From contig DBHR01000065.1 of NCBI GenBank assembly GCA_002296225.1, positions 36,567 through 42,205 of the forward strand: a DNA stretch of 5,639 nt, given 5' to 3'. Below, in pieces: positions 1 through 5,639 of this stretch. The notes under the pieces are model-generated. The model did not search any database. It saw only the letters and a program-made list of their open reading frames with translations, and was not told where the DNA came from. The stretch's first letter is position 1. Each line of letters begins with the position of its first letter. Both the position numbers and the translations under genes were made by a program. The DNA is from Acidobacteria bacterium UBA823. GTDB taxonomy: Bacteria; Acidobacteriota; Vicinamibacteria; Vicinamibacterales; UBA823.

Positions 1-1
1 T

Positions 2-1489
2 ACCCGCCACGGCATCACGGGTGAGACAATCGCGGCGCGCATCCACCTAACAGCCGCCGACGGTAAATTCTACGCTCCCGTCAATGCCTACGCTCGGGTT
101 ACCGGTGTAGGCGACCGGATCTTTCATTCACGGGGGGTCGACCAAGTCGAGTTACCGGTCGGCACAGTGAAATTGACCGCCCTCAAGGGCTTCGAGTTCT
201 GGCCTCAGGAACTCACTGTAGAGATCACGGCGGGTAACGTAACGGCGGTAACCGTGGACCTGAACCCGATGACTGACATGGCGGCTAAGGGCTGGTACAA
301 CGGTTCAACGCACGTGCACATGAACTACGCGGGTAATCTGCACAACACCCTCGATAATCTGATGATGATGTCGGACGCCGAGGACCAAGACATCGTCAAT
401 GAGCAAATCGCCAACAAGGATAACCGGGTCCTGGACCACCACGTCTTTGTCCCAGGCGGCGGCGCGCACCCGATTTCTACCCCAGGCCGGATTCTGGTCG
501 TAGGACAGGAATACCGGCCGCCATTTTACGGCCACGTTTTCATGTTCGGCCTCAAAGATCATTTGATTTCACCTTTTACGACCGGCTACGAAGGCACTGC
601 AATCGAGAGCTTGTACCCGAGTAACACCGACATGTTCCTCAAGGCTAAGGCCCAGGGCGCTACCGTCGGCTACGTACACGCCTTCTTTGGGAACAGCGAC
701 CCCCTCGAGGGAACACTCGGCGGGGCCAAGGGGCTTATGGTGGACGCCGCTTTGAAAACGACCGACGCCGTAGAGTGGTCCGGCGCCGGACTTGCCGGGT
801 TTTTCCCTTTGTATGCCCTCTGGAACAACGGCCTCCGTGTCACTGCGGTCGGGGGTGAGGATTCGATCAGCAACCTGCACGCCAGCAAGCTCGTCGGCTC
901 GGTCCGAACCTACGTCTACACGGGAGCTCTCGGGCTCTCGATGGACGCCTGGTTCGAGGGAGTTCGGGCCGGACGGGCGTTCGTCTCGACGGGACCGCTT
1001 GTGGAGTTTAGTGTCGACGGTGCAATTCCTGGCGAGACCGTCAGCCTGCCCCCCGGTGGCGGCGCGGTGGAGCTACGCGCCCACGTACGTTCGATCACAC
1101 CAATTGATCGGCTACTGTTGGTCTGGAATGGCTCTGTGGTCGAGGAGGTGCCGCTACTCAGCGATCGTCACAACGCCGAACTGGCGCACACGTTGTCCGT
1201 CACTGACCCGGGGTGGTACCACCTGCGAGTTGAGGGACGGCCCGACGAACGCTTTCCACTCGACGCTGGTTTTGCCCAGGCGTTCACCAATCCGATCTGG
1301 ATTACGGTAGGTGATCGACCGGTTAGGTCGCGCGCATCAGCCGAATACTCGCTGCGCTGGATCGACAAGCTCCACGAGATGGCCGCTGCGTGGCCGGATT
1401 GGCGCTCGGCGCGCGAACGTGCACACGTATTCGAGCAGTTCGAGCAGGCACGTAGCGTCTATCGGCAGTTCGCTGCAGAAGCCCGATAA
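2..1489 (+). CDS. CehA/McbA family metallohydrolase (PHP fold), 5' partial
   Basis: The frame is open from the left edge to TAA at 1487-1489 (495 residues visible), so the true start lies upstream; the GTG at 167 is internal. Numbering from the codon at 2, residues 1-90 look like a beta-sandwich accessory domain (carboxypeptidase-regulatory or PEGA-like). A PHP-type domain follows with putative metal ligands: the HVH pair (H104, H106), E170 in GQEY, H178 in GHVF, H226 in GYVH, and E286/D287 in GGEDS with H293. The stretch GWYNGSTHVHMNYAG is characteristic of the CehA/McbA group. Residues from about 330 look like a beta-rich C-terminal domain. Named relatives hydrolyse the carbamate carbaryl, but most members have no known substrate, and nothing here indicates one. 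Export is likely by family habit, but any signal peptide is outside the window. I am confident of the family and unsure of the substrate. Confidence 0.9.
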   Translation, partial: TRHGITGETIAARIHLTAADGKFYAPVNAYARVTGVGDRIFHSRGVDQVELPVGTVKLTALKGFEFWPQELTVEITAGNVTAVTVDLNPMTDMAAKGWYNGSTHVHMNYAGNLHNTLDNLMMMSDAEDQDIVNEQIANKDNRVLDHHVFVPGGGAHPISTPGRILVVGQEYRPPFYGHVFMFGLKDHLISPFTTGYEGTAIESLYPSNTDMFLKAKAQGATVGYVHAFFGNSDPLEGTLGGAKGLMVDAALKTTDAVEWSGAGLAGFFPLYALWNNGLRVTAVGGEDSISNLHASKLVGSVRTYVYTGALGLSMDAWFEGVRAGRAFVSTGPLVEFSVDGAIPGETVSLPPGGGAVELRAHVRSITPIDRLLLVWNGSVVEEVPLLSDRHNAELAHTLSVTDPGWYHLRVEGRPDERFPLDAGFAQAFTNPIWITVGDRPVRSRASAEYSLRWIDKLHEMAAAWPDWRSARERAHVFEQFEQARSVYRQFAAEAR

Positions 1490-1490
1490 T

Positions 1491-1522
1491 CCGGTCGGTT
1501 CGGCAATTGCAACCTGCACCGG
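1491..1522 (+). terminator. Possible stem-loop after the metallohydrolase gene
   Basis: Two base after the stop codon, CCGGT (1491-1495) pairs with ACCGG (1518-1522). Inside it GGTT (1497-1500) pairs with AACC (1511-1514), around a loop containing the palindrome GCAATTGC. There is no T-tract after the stem, so intrinsic termination is doubtful; it may be a processing or 3'-end stabilising hairpin. Confidence 0.25.
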
Positions 1523-1760
1523 TATCTGGTAGTGTTATAAGAACTTCGCGGGATCTGGCCGCCGCCTTGCCGCGTCGAAAACCCACTGAGTGACATCCAC
1601 TTGCAGGTTTCCGCTTGGGGCGGTGGGTGCAGATCTGAGAACGCCGAACGCGTGGGCCGCCCGGTGACGACCGGAAGGCCATCGTCGTCGGCTCTGACAT
1701 GGGCGACGACAGTGACCGAAAAGGCGGCAAACCAGTAAAGGTTCAAATCGAACGTCGTAA

Positions 1761-1768
1761 GAAGGAGG
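1761..1768 (+). promoter_or_regulatory. Strong Shine-Dalgarno for the small charged protein
   Basis: GAAGGAGG lies four bases before the ATG at 1773. It is the best ribosome binding site in the window, and it fixes this start against the overlapping open frame that begins with ATG at 1699. Confidence 0.75.
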
Positions 1769-1772
1769 CTGT

Positions 1773-2048
1773 ATGGCTCAACGAGGACGGCCGACACTGC
1801 AGAAGCGCCAGAAAGAACGCGCCCGAGTCGAGCGGCAAAAGGATCGCATGGCGCGGAAAGAGGCTGCTAAAGAACGTCGCGCCAACGCGCCCGTCCGGAC
1901 TGGTGATTCCGACCCAGACATCGACGACATTACACCCGGGCCCCAGCCGATGCCTGACTGGCAGGCTGAAGTGTTCGCCGAAGCGGAGGCCGAAGCCGAC
2001 GACAAGGAAAAGGAACAAAAGGAACAAGGGGATCTGCGGGACGCCTGA
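1773..2048 (+). CDS. Small charged hypothetical protein, 91 residues
   Basis: The product is unidentified by function. It is sharply bipartite. Residues 4-36 are strongly basic (about 15 Arg/Lys, starting RGRPTLQKRQKERAR) and predicted helical. Residues 45-63 form an acidic, proline-rich linker (DPDIDDITPGPQPMP). Residues 64-91 are acidic and Glu/Lys-rich (AEAEAEADD, then KEKEQKEQ), again likely helical. There is no signal peptide, membrane segment or cysteine, so it should be cytosolic. The basic half could bind nucleic acid or ribosomes, but this is inference from charge only. I have a vague recollection of similar small 'RGRPTxxKRQKE...PGPQP' proteins annotated as hypothetical in other bacteria, which I cannot verify here. 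A strong Shine-Dalgarno supports the start. Its 3' end faces the FTR1 gene 82 bases away, so it is probably monocistronic. Confidence 0.8.
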   Translation: MAQRGRPTLQKRQKERARVERQKDRMARKEAAKERRANAPVRTGDSDPDIDDITPGPQPMPDWQAEVFAEAEAEADDKEKEQKEQGDLRDA

Positions 2049-2065
2049 AACTTGGTGCGGTGAGA

Positions 2066-2100
2066 CCTCTGTCAACTGGCTCCTGACGGAGGAGCAGAGG
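2066..2100. terminator. Hairpin between convergent genes, possible bidirectional terminator
   Basis: GCTCCT (2079-2084) pairs with AGGAGC (2090-2095) around a five-base loop, and CCTCT (2066-2070) can pair with AGAGG (2096-2100) outside it. It lies between the stop codons of two convergent genes, where a shared terminator is expected. Neither strand has a T-run after the stem, so a classical Rho-independent terminator is not proven. Confidence 0.3.
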
Positions 2101-2130
2101 CCAGGTTGGCAATTCTCCCTCGCGAGAGAC

Positions 2131-2898
2131 CTAGCGACTGGCAGCGTCTCTGGTTCGGCGCGCCCGCCACGACCCATATACTAGCCAGCTAACCGGCAAC
2201 AGTACCAACAGATACGTTAGATACTGGCCGTACCGGCCATCCGGACCGTAGGGCTCAGTCGCCCAGTGCAGCGGTTCACTGTAGGGAAAGATATTAGCCT
2301 CGGCCAGCTCGTGAAACCCATAGATGAAGAGTTGCACGACGAAGACCAGCAGGAAGATCGCAGTCACCTGGAAGAACCTGAGCAGGTTTACGTAGTGGCC
2401 ATAGCGGGACCAGAGCCATGCCACGAACGCGGCACACAGAATACCGGCCGTGGCACCGGCAACGAGTTGCGCTGACTGCAACTGGAATAGCAGCGCGTTC
2501 ATCAACAGCGCCGTCTCCATCCCTTCCCGGGTGATCATCAGCAGCGTAAAGCCAAAGACGCCGAGGAATGCCCACGCGCCGGGTCGCATGCTCGATTCGT
2601 GCAGGCGCTCTTCAATCTCGCCTTTTAGCCGCTTCGCAACACGCCACATATGTACCGTCAGGGACGCCACCATCACAGCTGCGGCAATCGCCAGAATGCC
2701 CTCCCACAAAGCCTGGTTGGAAACACGTTGCAAAGCCATCCCAGCAGCGATGCTCAGGACGATCGAAACCACCACGCCCCAGTGCACAGCCGGTATTAGC
2801 TGCTGACGTCCACTCTTTCGTAAATAGGCCAGACTGATGGCAACGATGAGAAACGCTTCGAGACCTTCCCGTAGAGTGATGACAAACACTTGCACCAT
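2131..2898 (-). CDS. FTR1/EfeU family iron permease
   Basis: This is a predicted inner-membrane iron transporter of the yeast Ftr1p / bacterial EfeU family (255 residues; EfeU is about 276). Two REGLE-type motifs, the family's iron-binding signature, lie in helices 1 and 4: REGLE at 10-14 and REGME at 124-128. A conserved FHELAEANIF stretch lies at 195-204. About seven membrane segments are visible (roughly 2-26, 36-56, 64-84, 107-131, 145-164, 172-194, 226-244). I chose ATG at 2898 because the protein then begins MVQVFVITLREGLE, as EfeU does. The in-frame start at 3018 would add 40 hydrophilic, unrelated residues and run through the promoter and palindrome. No clear Shine-Dalgarno precedes 2898. 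No EfeO cupredoxin/M75 or EfeB peroxidase gene is next to it. The palindrome upstream suggests metal-dependent control. Confidence 0.93.
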   Translation of the reverse strand: MVQVFVITLREGLEAFLIVAISLAYLRKSGRQQLIPAVHWGVVVSIVLSIAAGMALQRVSNQALWEGILAIAAAVMVASLTVHMWRVAKRLKGEIEERLHESSMRPGAWAFLGVFGFTLLMITREGMETALLMNALLFQLQSAQLVAGATAGILCAAFVAWLWSRYGHYVNLLRFFQVTAIFLLVFVVQLFIYGFHELAEANIFPYSEPLHWATEPYGPDGRYGQYLTYLLVLLPVSWLVYGSWRARRTRDAASR

Positions 2899-2940
2899 GG
2901 GTCGTCGCGAGGTCCAAACGAGGACCAAAAAGTAAACCAA

Positions 2941-2969
2941 GCAATAATGAGATCCAATCTCATTATTGC
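2941..2969. promoter_or_regulatory. Perfect 13+3+13 palindrome, candidate metal-responsive operator
   Basis: GCAATAATGAGAT (2941-2953) and ATCTCATTATTGC (2957-2969) are exact reverse complements separated by CCA. The palindrome lies 43-71 bases upstream of the FTR1 start and immediately downstream of that gene's predicted -10. The half-site AATAATGAGA resembles the left part of Fur boxes, but the central spacing differs from the 19-bp Fur consensus, so Fur, a DtxR/MntR-type or another dimeric repressor all remain possible. As RNA it would fold into a strong hairpin. Confidence 0.65.
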
Positions 2970-2975
2970 CTCCAA

Positions 2976-3005
2976 AGTGTACTTCGAACTGCGGATGACG
3001 GTCAA
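2976..3005 (-). promoter_or_regulatory. Sigma-70-like promoter for the FTR1 gene
   Basis: On the minus strand TTGACC (3005-3000; five of six to the -35 consensus) is followed after 18 bases by TACACT (2981-2976; four of six to the -10 consensus). Transcription would begin near 2969, at the edge of the palindrome, giving a leader of about 70 bases. A repressor bound to the palindrome would block initiation or early elongation. Confidence 0.5.
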
Positions 3006-3041
3006 CTGCTGGGGCCACGTAAGTTGCAGTCCTCCACCCGG

Positions 3042-3070
3042 TTGTTATACAACTGATGCATACATTTATT
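3042..3070 (+). promoter_or_regulatory. Weak candidate promoter for the tenA-like gene
   Basis: TTGTTA (3042-3047) and TTTATT (3065-3070) are 17 bases apart, and each matches the sigma-70 consensus at four of six positions. This is the most AT-rich stretch in the intergenic region, which favours it, but the match is modest. An alternative -10 at 3046-3051 (TATACA) with TTGCAG at 3024 cannot be excluded. Confidence 0.25.
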
Positions 3071-3109
3071 CGGGATGTCCCGGTCGGCGAGTGACCGACC
3101 TCTAGTCAC
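3071..3109 (+). promoter_or_regulatory. Tandem stem-loops in the tenA-like leader
   Basis: CGGGA (3071-3075) pairs with TCCCG (3078-3082). GGTCGG (3082-3087) pairs with CCGACC (3095-3100). A competing pair, GTGAC (3091-3095) with GTCAC (3105-3109), overlaps the second stem, so the folds exclude one another. The TPP-riboswitch core elements (CTGAGA, ACCTGAT and similar) are not seen. It may be a structured leader of unknown role, or chance in GC-rich DNA. Confidence 0.3.
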
Positions 3110-3132
3110 GTGCATCGCTCTATTCAGCACGC

Positions 3133-3930
3133 ATGCCACCAACACAGTCCTCTGACCTAGTCGGCACGGCCAACCGTCGCTCACGCAACTGGACAAAGCT
3201 GACGCTCACCCTCGCCACCTTCGCCATCCTTGCCAGTGGGCTGGCCGGGACGTCTCTCGAAGCGCAGACATTTACCGATGAACTGTGGGAGGCCAACCGG
3301 GATGTGTATGACGCGATTCTCGAACACCCGTTTCTCCGCGGGATGCAGGATGGCTCGCTTAGCCCAGACACCTTCGCCTTTTACACTGTGCAAGACGCCC
3401 GCTACTTAAGAGCTTTCGCAAACGCGCTGAGCGTGGCGGCCGGCAAAGCGACGGACCCACGATGGACCCGCCAGCTTGAGGCCGACGCGCAAAGCAGCCT
3501 TGCGTCAGAGCGCCGACTGCACGAAGAAGTCTTTGCGACACATGGCCTGACCTCGGCGGATGTCGCGCAAATCGAGTCAACGCCGAACGCTTTCGCGTAC
3601 ACCAACTTCCTCCTCGCGACCGCCCATGACCGGCCGTTTGAAGAAGCGCTTGCAGCCCTGTTGCCGTGTTACTTGATCTACTGGGAGGTCGGGAAGGCAC
3701 TGCAGGCTCAGGGCTCACCGAACGCGACTTACCAAGCCTGGATCGACGACTACATCTCACCTAGATACGCCAAGGCCGTCACCGCCTTCGTCGAAGTGAT
3801 CGATTCGGTAGCCGCCACTGCCGACACCGAGACACGCGAGCGAATGCACGAGCGCTACCGCCGCGGGAGCCAGTATGAATGGCTATTCTGGGATGCGGCC
3901 TACCGGCACCAGACTTGGCTGCCCAAATAG
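3133..3930 (+). CDS. tenA: TenA-family aminopyrimidine aminohydrolase with export signal
   Basis: TenA (thiaminase II) hydrolyses aminopyrimidine breakdown products of thiamin to HMP for salvage; it has the heme-oxygenase-like helical fold. All residues known to matter in Bacillus subtilis TenA have counterparts: D88 and Y91 in QDARYL (D44, Y47), C179 in LLPCYL (nucleophile C135), Y207 in WIDDY (Y163) and E249 in SQYEWLFW (E205). CYLIYWEVGKAL matches the family's most conserved block. The domain starts at about residue 47 and runs to the end at 265. Before it lie an RR-containing basic segment (RRSRNWTK, 15-22), a hydrophobic stretch (23-42) and a likely cleavage site near SLEA-QT (44/45). 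This is a Sec or possibly Tat signal, or an uncleaved anchor, and is unusual for TenA. ATG at 3133 is the only in-frame ATG after the upstream stop; no good Shine-Dalgarno is seen. It is divergent from FTR1. Confidence 0.92.
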   Translation: MPPTQSSDLVGTANRRSRNWTKLTLTLATFAILASGLAGTSLEAQTFTDELWEANRDVYDAILEHPFLRGMQDGSLSPDTFAFYTVQDARYLRAFANALSVAAGKATDPRWTRQLEADAQSSLASERRLHEEVFATHGLTSADVAQIESTPNAFAYTNFLLATAHDRPFEEALAALLPCYLIYWEVGKALQAQGSPNATYQAWIDDYISPRYAKAVTAFVEVIDSVAATADTETRERMHERYRRGSQYEWLFWDAAYRHQTWLPK

Positions 3931-3945
3931 TCTTGTCGTGGGACC

Positions 3946-5639
3946 CTAGCCCGTCTGGCGTGACGGCGTAGCGGGCGGACGCTTCCGTTGCGCGAAGAAC
4001 CGGTCACAGGCCTTCTTGAAGCGCTCACTCAGCCGCTGCCCCTCCTCACCGTGCAGCGGTGTGAGTCGTTTCCACTCAGCCTTGGCCCGCTTAATCTCTT
4101 CGGTATGCGCATGGCGCTCGGCCGCTGGATCGACCTTCTCGCCCATCGTGTTGGCGGCCAGTGCCTCGCGCCAGCGCTTTGCGAGGAGCTCGGCCGGGGA
4201 CCATTCGCCAGCAATCCTAGCATCCTCCGACGTAAGCAATTTCTCGACTCGTGTGCAAAGCTGGTCCATTCTCTGACGGTTCTTCTGTGGGTCGAGGTCT
4301 GTGCTGCGAAATGCCTCCGGAAATGACGCTACGAGTTTCCCAATCGAATTTTGGAATCTGAGGCTGAGATCCTTGGCCTGCCGGTGCGGCAGTCCGCTGG
4401 CCTTTTGCCACCGCTGACGGACGGCTTTCACTTGATCGGCCAAACGCTCAGGCGGAGTTGGTGATACCTCCTCGCCGCCGACGACTACTCCGGTCGGCAG
4501 AAGTGCTTCCAGGTCCACGCACATCGCCTCGCGCTCCGCGAGCGCATCGGCCATCCCCGCTTCCTCCTGCTCAGCCAGCTTTGCCGAAACTTTTGCACAG
4601 GCAGCTCGAAATCGCTTCCAAATTGCGTCGGACTTACTACGCTTTACAAGCCCAATCTTCCGCCAGTCCGATTCCAACCGTATGACTGTCTCAATAGCCT
4701 CGCCTGTAGCTGATTCGGCCAGGGCTTCAGCTTGCTCGCAGAGCGCTTCCTTCTGCTCATAATTCTTCGCCCAGGCCTTCTTCCGTTGCGCCAGATCGGC
4801 CTTTCGGGAGCTGAAAAACTGGTCGCACGCGCCGCGAAACCGCTCCCAGAGTCTCGTCGAGTGCTTCCGTGGAACCACACCAATGGTCTTCCACTCGGCT
4901 TGCAGTGCCACAATGCGCGCCGCGGTCGTGACCCAATCGGTCGATGACGCCAGCGCTTCAACCTGCTCGCACAGCGCCGTTTTCTTCTTCAGATTCGCCT
5001 TTCTGATCTCAGCTTGCTCCGCGAAATAAGTTGCGCACCTCGCATACGCTTGGTCGTGGGCCGTCTTGAAACGCTGCCACAACTCCGTTGCGCGCTCGCG
5101 TGGCACCGTAGCGGCGGCTTTCCACTGGGCCACCGCCTTGCGCAACTGGCTCGACACCTCCGCAAAATCTTCAACGTCGGTCAGCGCCTCGACTCGACGA
5201 CAGAGTTCTTCTTGCACATTGACGTTGGCCCAGCGTTTCCACGAGTCGATCTCGCGAAGTTCGTACAGCTTCGCATAAAGCGCCCTCTGGAGCGCCTTCA
5301 ATCGCGCCTCAATCACCTCGCGATCCTGCTTAGTTGGCAGCGCAACCGACTGCTCAACGGCGGCATGTACATCCCGATAGCCACGCTCAGCCTGCTTCAA
5401 CGTCATCGCATCTGAGACAACGAGCGTCTCTAACTGACCGCAACGCTGCGTTAGCTGCGCGAGATTCGCGCGACGCCGGCGCGTATCCGAAGCACGCGCA
5501 GCCTCCTTGTTGGTACGCAGCGCATGGTCGACCGCTCGCACTCGAGCCCGCAGCTCGTCAGTCCAGGCACCCTCAAGCGGCGGCCATGCCTTCCTCAGAG
5601 GCCGCCAGGCTGACGCCGCTTCGTCGAGGCTACCCGCCG
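3946..5639 (-). CDS. DUF349 repeat protein, 5' partial
   Basis: The frame is open to the right edge, so the N-terminus is missing; 563 residues are visible, and the GTG at 5541 is internal. Numbering from that GTG, five repeats of the DUF349 type (WKxIGxVPRxxxxxLWxRFxxACDxFF) start at W140, W217, W293, W378 and W490. Repeats 2 and 3 are closest to the consensus, and the last two lose the second tryptophan. Before each repeat lies an LCxxxEAL-like helix with its Cys in register (C114, C191, C268, C341, C429), and C34 may belong to an earlier one. The protein is highly charged, nearly all helical or coiled-coil, with no signal or membrane segment, so it is probably a cytosolic elongated scaffold. 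The tail (518-531) is basic and disordered. The function of DUF349 proteins is not established, to my knowledge. It converges on the tenA-like gene with 15 bases between the stops. Confidence 0.9.
   Translation of the reverse strand, partial: AGSLDEAASAWRPLRKAWPPLEGAWTDELRARVRAVDHALRTNKEAARASDTRRRRANLAQLTQRCGQLETLVVSDAMTLKQAERGYRDVHAAVEQSVALPTKQDREVIEARLKALQRALYAKLYELREIDSWKRWANVNVQEELCRRVEALTDVEDFAEVSSQLRKAVAQWKAAATVPRERATELWQRFKTAHDQAYARCATYFAEQAEIRKANLKKKTALCEQVEALASSTDWVTTAARIVALQAEWKTIGVVPRKHSTRLWERFRGACDQFFSSRKADLAQRKKAWAKNYEQKEALCEQAEALAESATGEAIETVIRLESDWRKIGLVKRSKSDAIWKRFRAACAKVSAKLAEQEEAGMADALAEREAMCVDLEALLPTGVVVGGEEVSPTPPERLADQVKAVRQRWQKASGLPHRQAKDLSLRFQNSIGKLVASFPEAFRSTDLDPQKNRQRMDQLCTRVEKLLTSEDARIAGEWSPAELLAKRWREALAANTMGEKVDPAAERHAHTEEIKRAKAEWKRLTPLHGEEGQRLSERFKKACDRFFAQRKRPPATPSRQTG

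Larger units (their letters stand above)
1490..1772 (+). other. Non-coding gap with inverted repeats, probable 5' leader of the small gene
   Basis: No convincing gene is seen in these 283 bases on either strand. Besides the hairpin at 1491-1522 there are two more inverted repeats. CCGGT (1661-1665) pairs with ACCGG (1670-1674), extended by GGCC (1655-1658) with GGCC (1677-1680) across a small internal loop. GTCGTCG (1684-1690) pairs with CGACGAC (1704-1710) around a 13-base loop. A promoter for the gene at 1773 should lie here, but no clear -35/-10 pair stands out: TTGCAA at 1507 and TATAAG at 1536 are 23 bases apart, too far for sigma-70. Confidence 0.4.

Noticed and set aside
792..1310. A 172-residue open frame inside the metallohydrolase gene
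   Set aside because: It is an out-of-frame shadow, rich in Ser/Arg/Pro, of a clearly homologous coding frame.
2007..2030. Short A-rich tandem repeat near the end of the small gene
   Set aside because: Two copies of AAAGGAACA simply encode the low-complexity KEKEQKEQ tail; there is no sign of a wider repeat array.
1699..2184. A 161-residue open frame overlapping the small gene
   Set aside because: It has no ribosome binding site, its composition looks random, and it overlaps a frame with a strong Shine-Dalgarno and clear bipartite organisation.
2899..3018. FTR1 start at ATG 3018 (40 extra N-terminal residues)
   Set aside because: The extension is hydrophilic, unlike family N-termini, and would be encoded by the promoter and palindrome; the protein is canonical from ATG 2898.
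3001..3132. TPP riboswitch before the tenA-like gene
   Set aside because: The expected conserved core segments of the thi-box are absent, and the stems present do not match its architecture.
3931..3976. Terminator between the convergent tenA-like and DUF349 genes
   Set aside because: Only 15 bases separate the stops; CCGTC/GACGG at 3951-3966 can pair but lies in the DUF349 coding end and has no T-tract.
5014..5415. Plus-strand frame of 133 residues opposite the DUF349 gene
   Set aside because: It is antisense to a strongly supported repeat protein and has no recognisable motifs.
5539..5541. GTG as the true start of the DUF349 gene
   Set aside because: The frame stays open to the window edge, and the upstream residues (including AWRPLRKAWPPLEGAW) look like part of another repeat, so the gene is truncated by the window.

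Overview
The window is bacterial chromosomal DNA. It is moderately GC-rich, densely coded, and has no mobile elements, RNA genes or CRISPR. The gene set suggests a Gram-negative, possibly uncultivated bacterium: a probably secreted CehA/McbA-type metallohydrolase, an exported TenA, an FTR1 iron permease and a long DUF349 repeat protein. Acidobacteriota or a proteobacterium would fit, but I cannot place it from the sequence alone.

Layout: (1) 2-1489 (+) is the 3' part of a PHP-fold CehA/McbA family metallohydrolase, cut by the left edge. (2) 1490-1772 is a gap with several short inverted repeats. (3) 1773-2048 (+) is a 91-residue charged small protein of unknown function with a strong Shine-Dalgarno. 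(4) 2131-2898 (-) is a seven-helix FTR1/EfeU-type iron permease, convergent with the small gene. (5) 2899-3132 is a divergent control region. It holds a good promoter for the permease and a perfect 13+3+13 palindrome just downstream of the -10, plus tandem stem-loops upstream of the next gene. (6) 3133-3930 (+) is a TenA-family aminopyrimidine aminohydrolase with all known catalytic residues and an apparent N-terminal export signal. (7) 3946-5639 (-) is the C-terminal 563 residues of a DUF349 repeat protein, cut by the right edge, and convergent with tenA across only 15 bases.

No operon is evident, because almost every neighbour changes strand. The most interesting part is the divergent FTR1 / exported TenA pair. 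The palindrome is well placed to be a metal-responsive operator, and the TenA appears to act outside the cytoplasm, which is not where TenA's thiamin-salvage reaction is normally placed. Whether the two genes are functionally linked is inference only. The remaining genes look like ordinary members of known but poorly characterised families.
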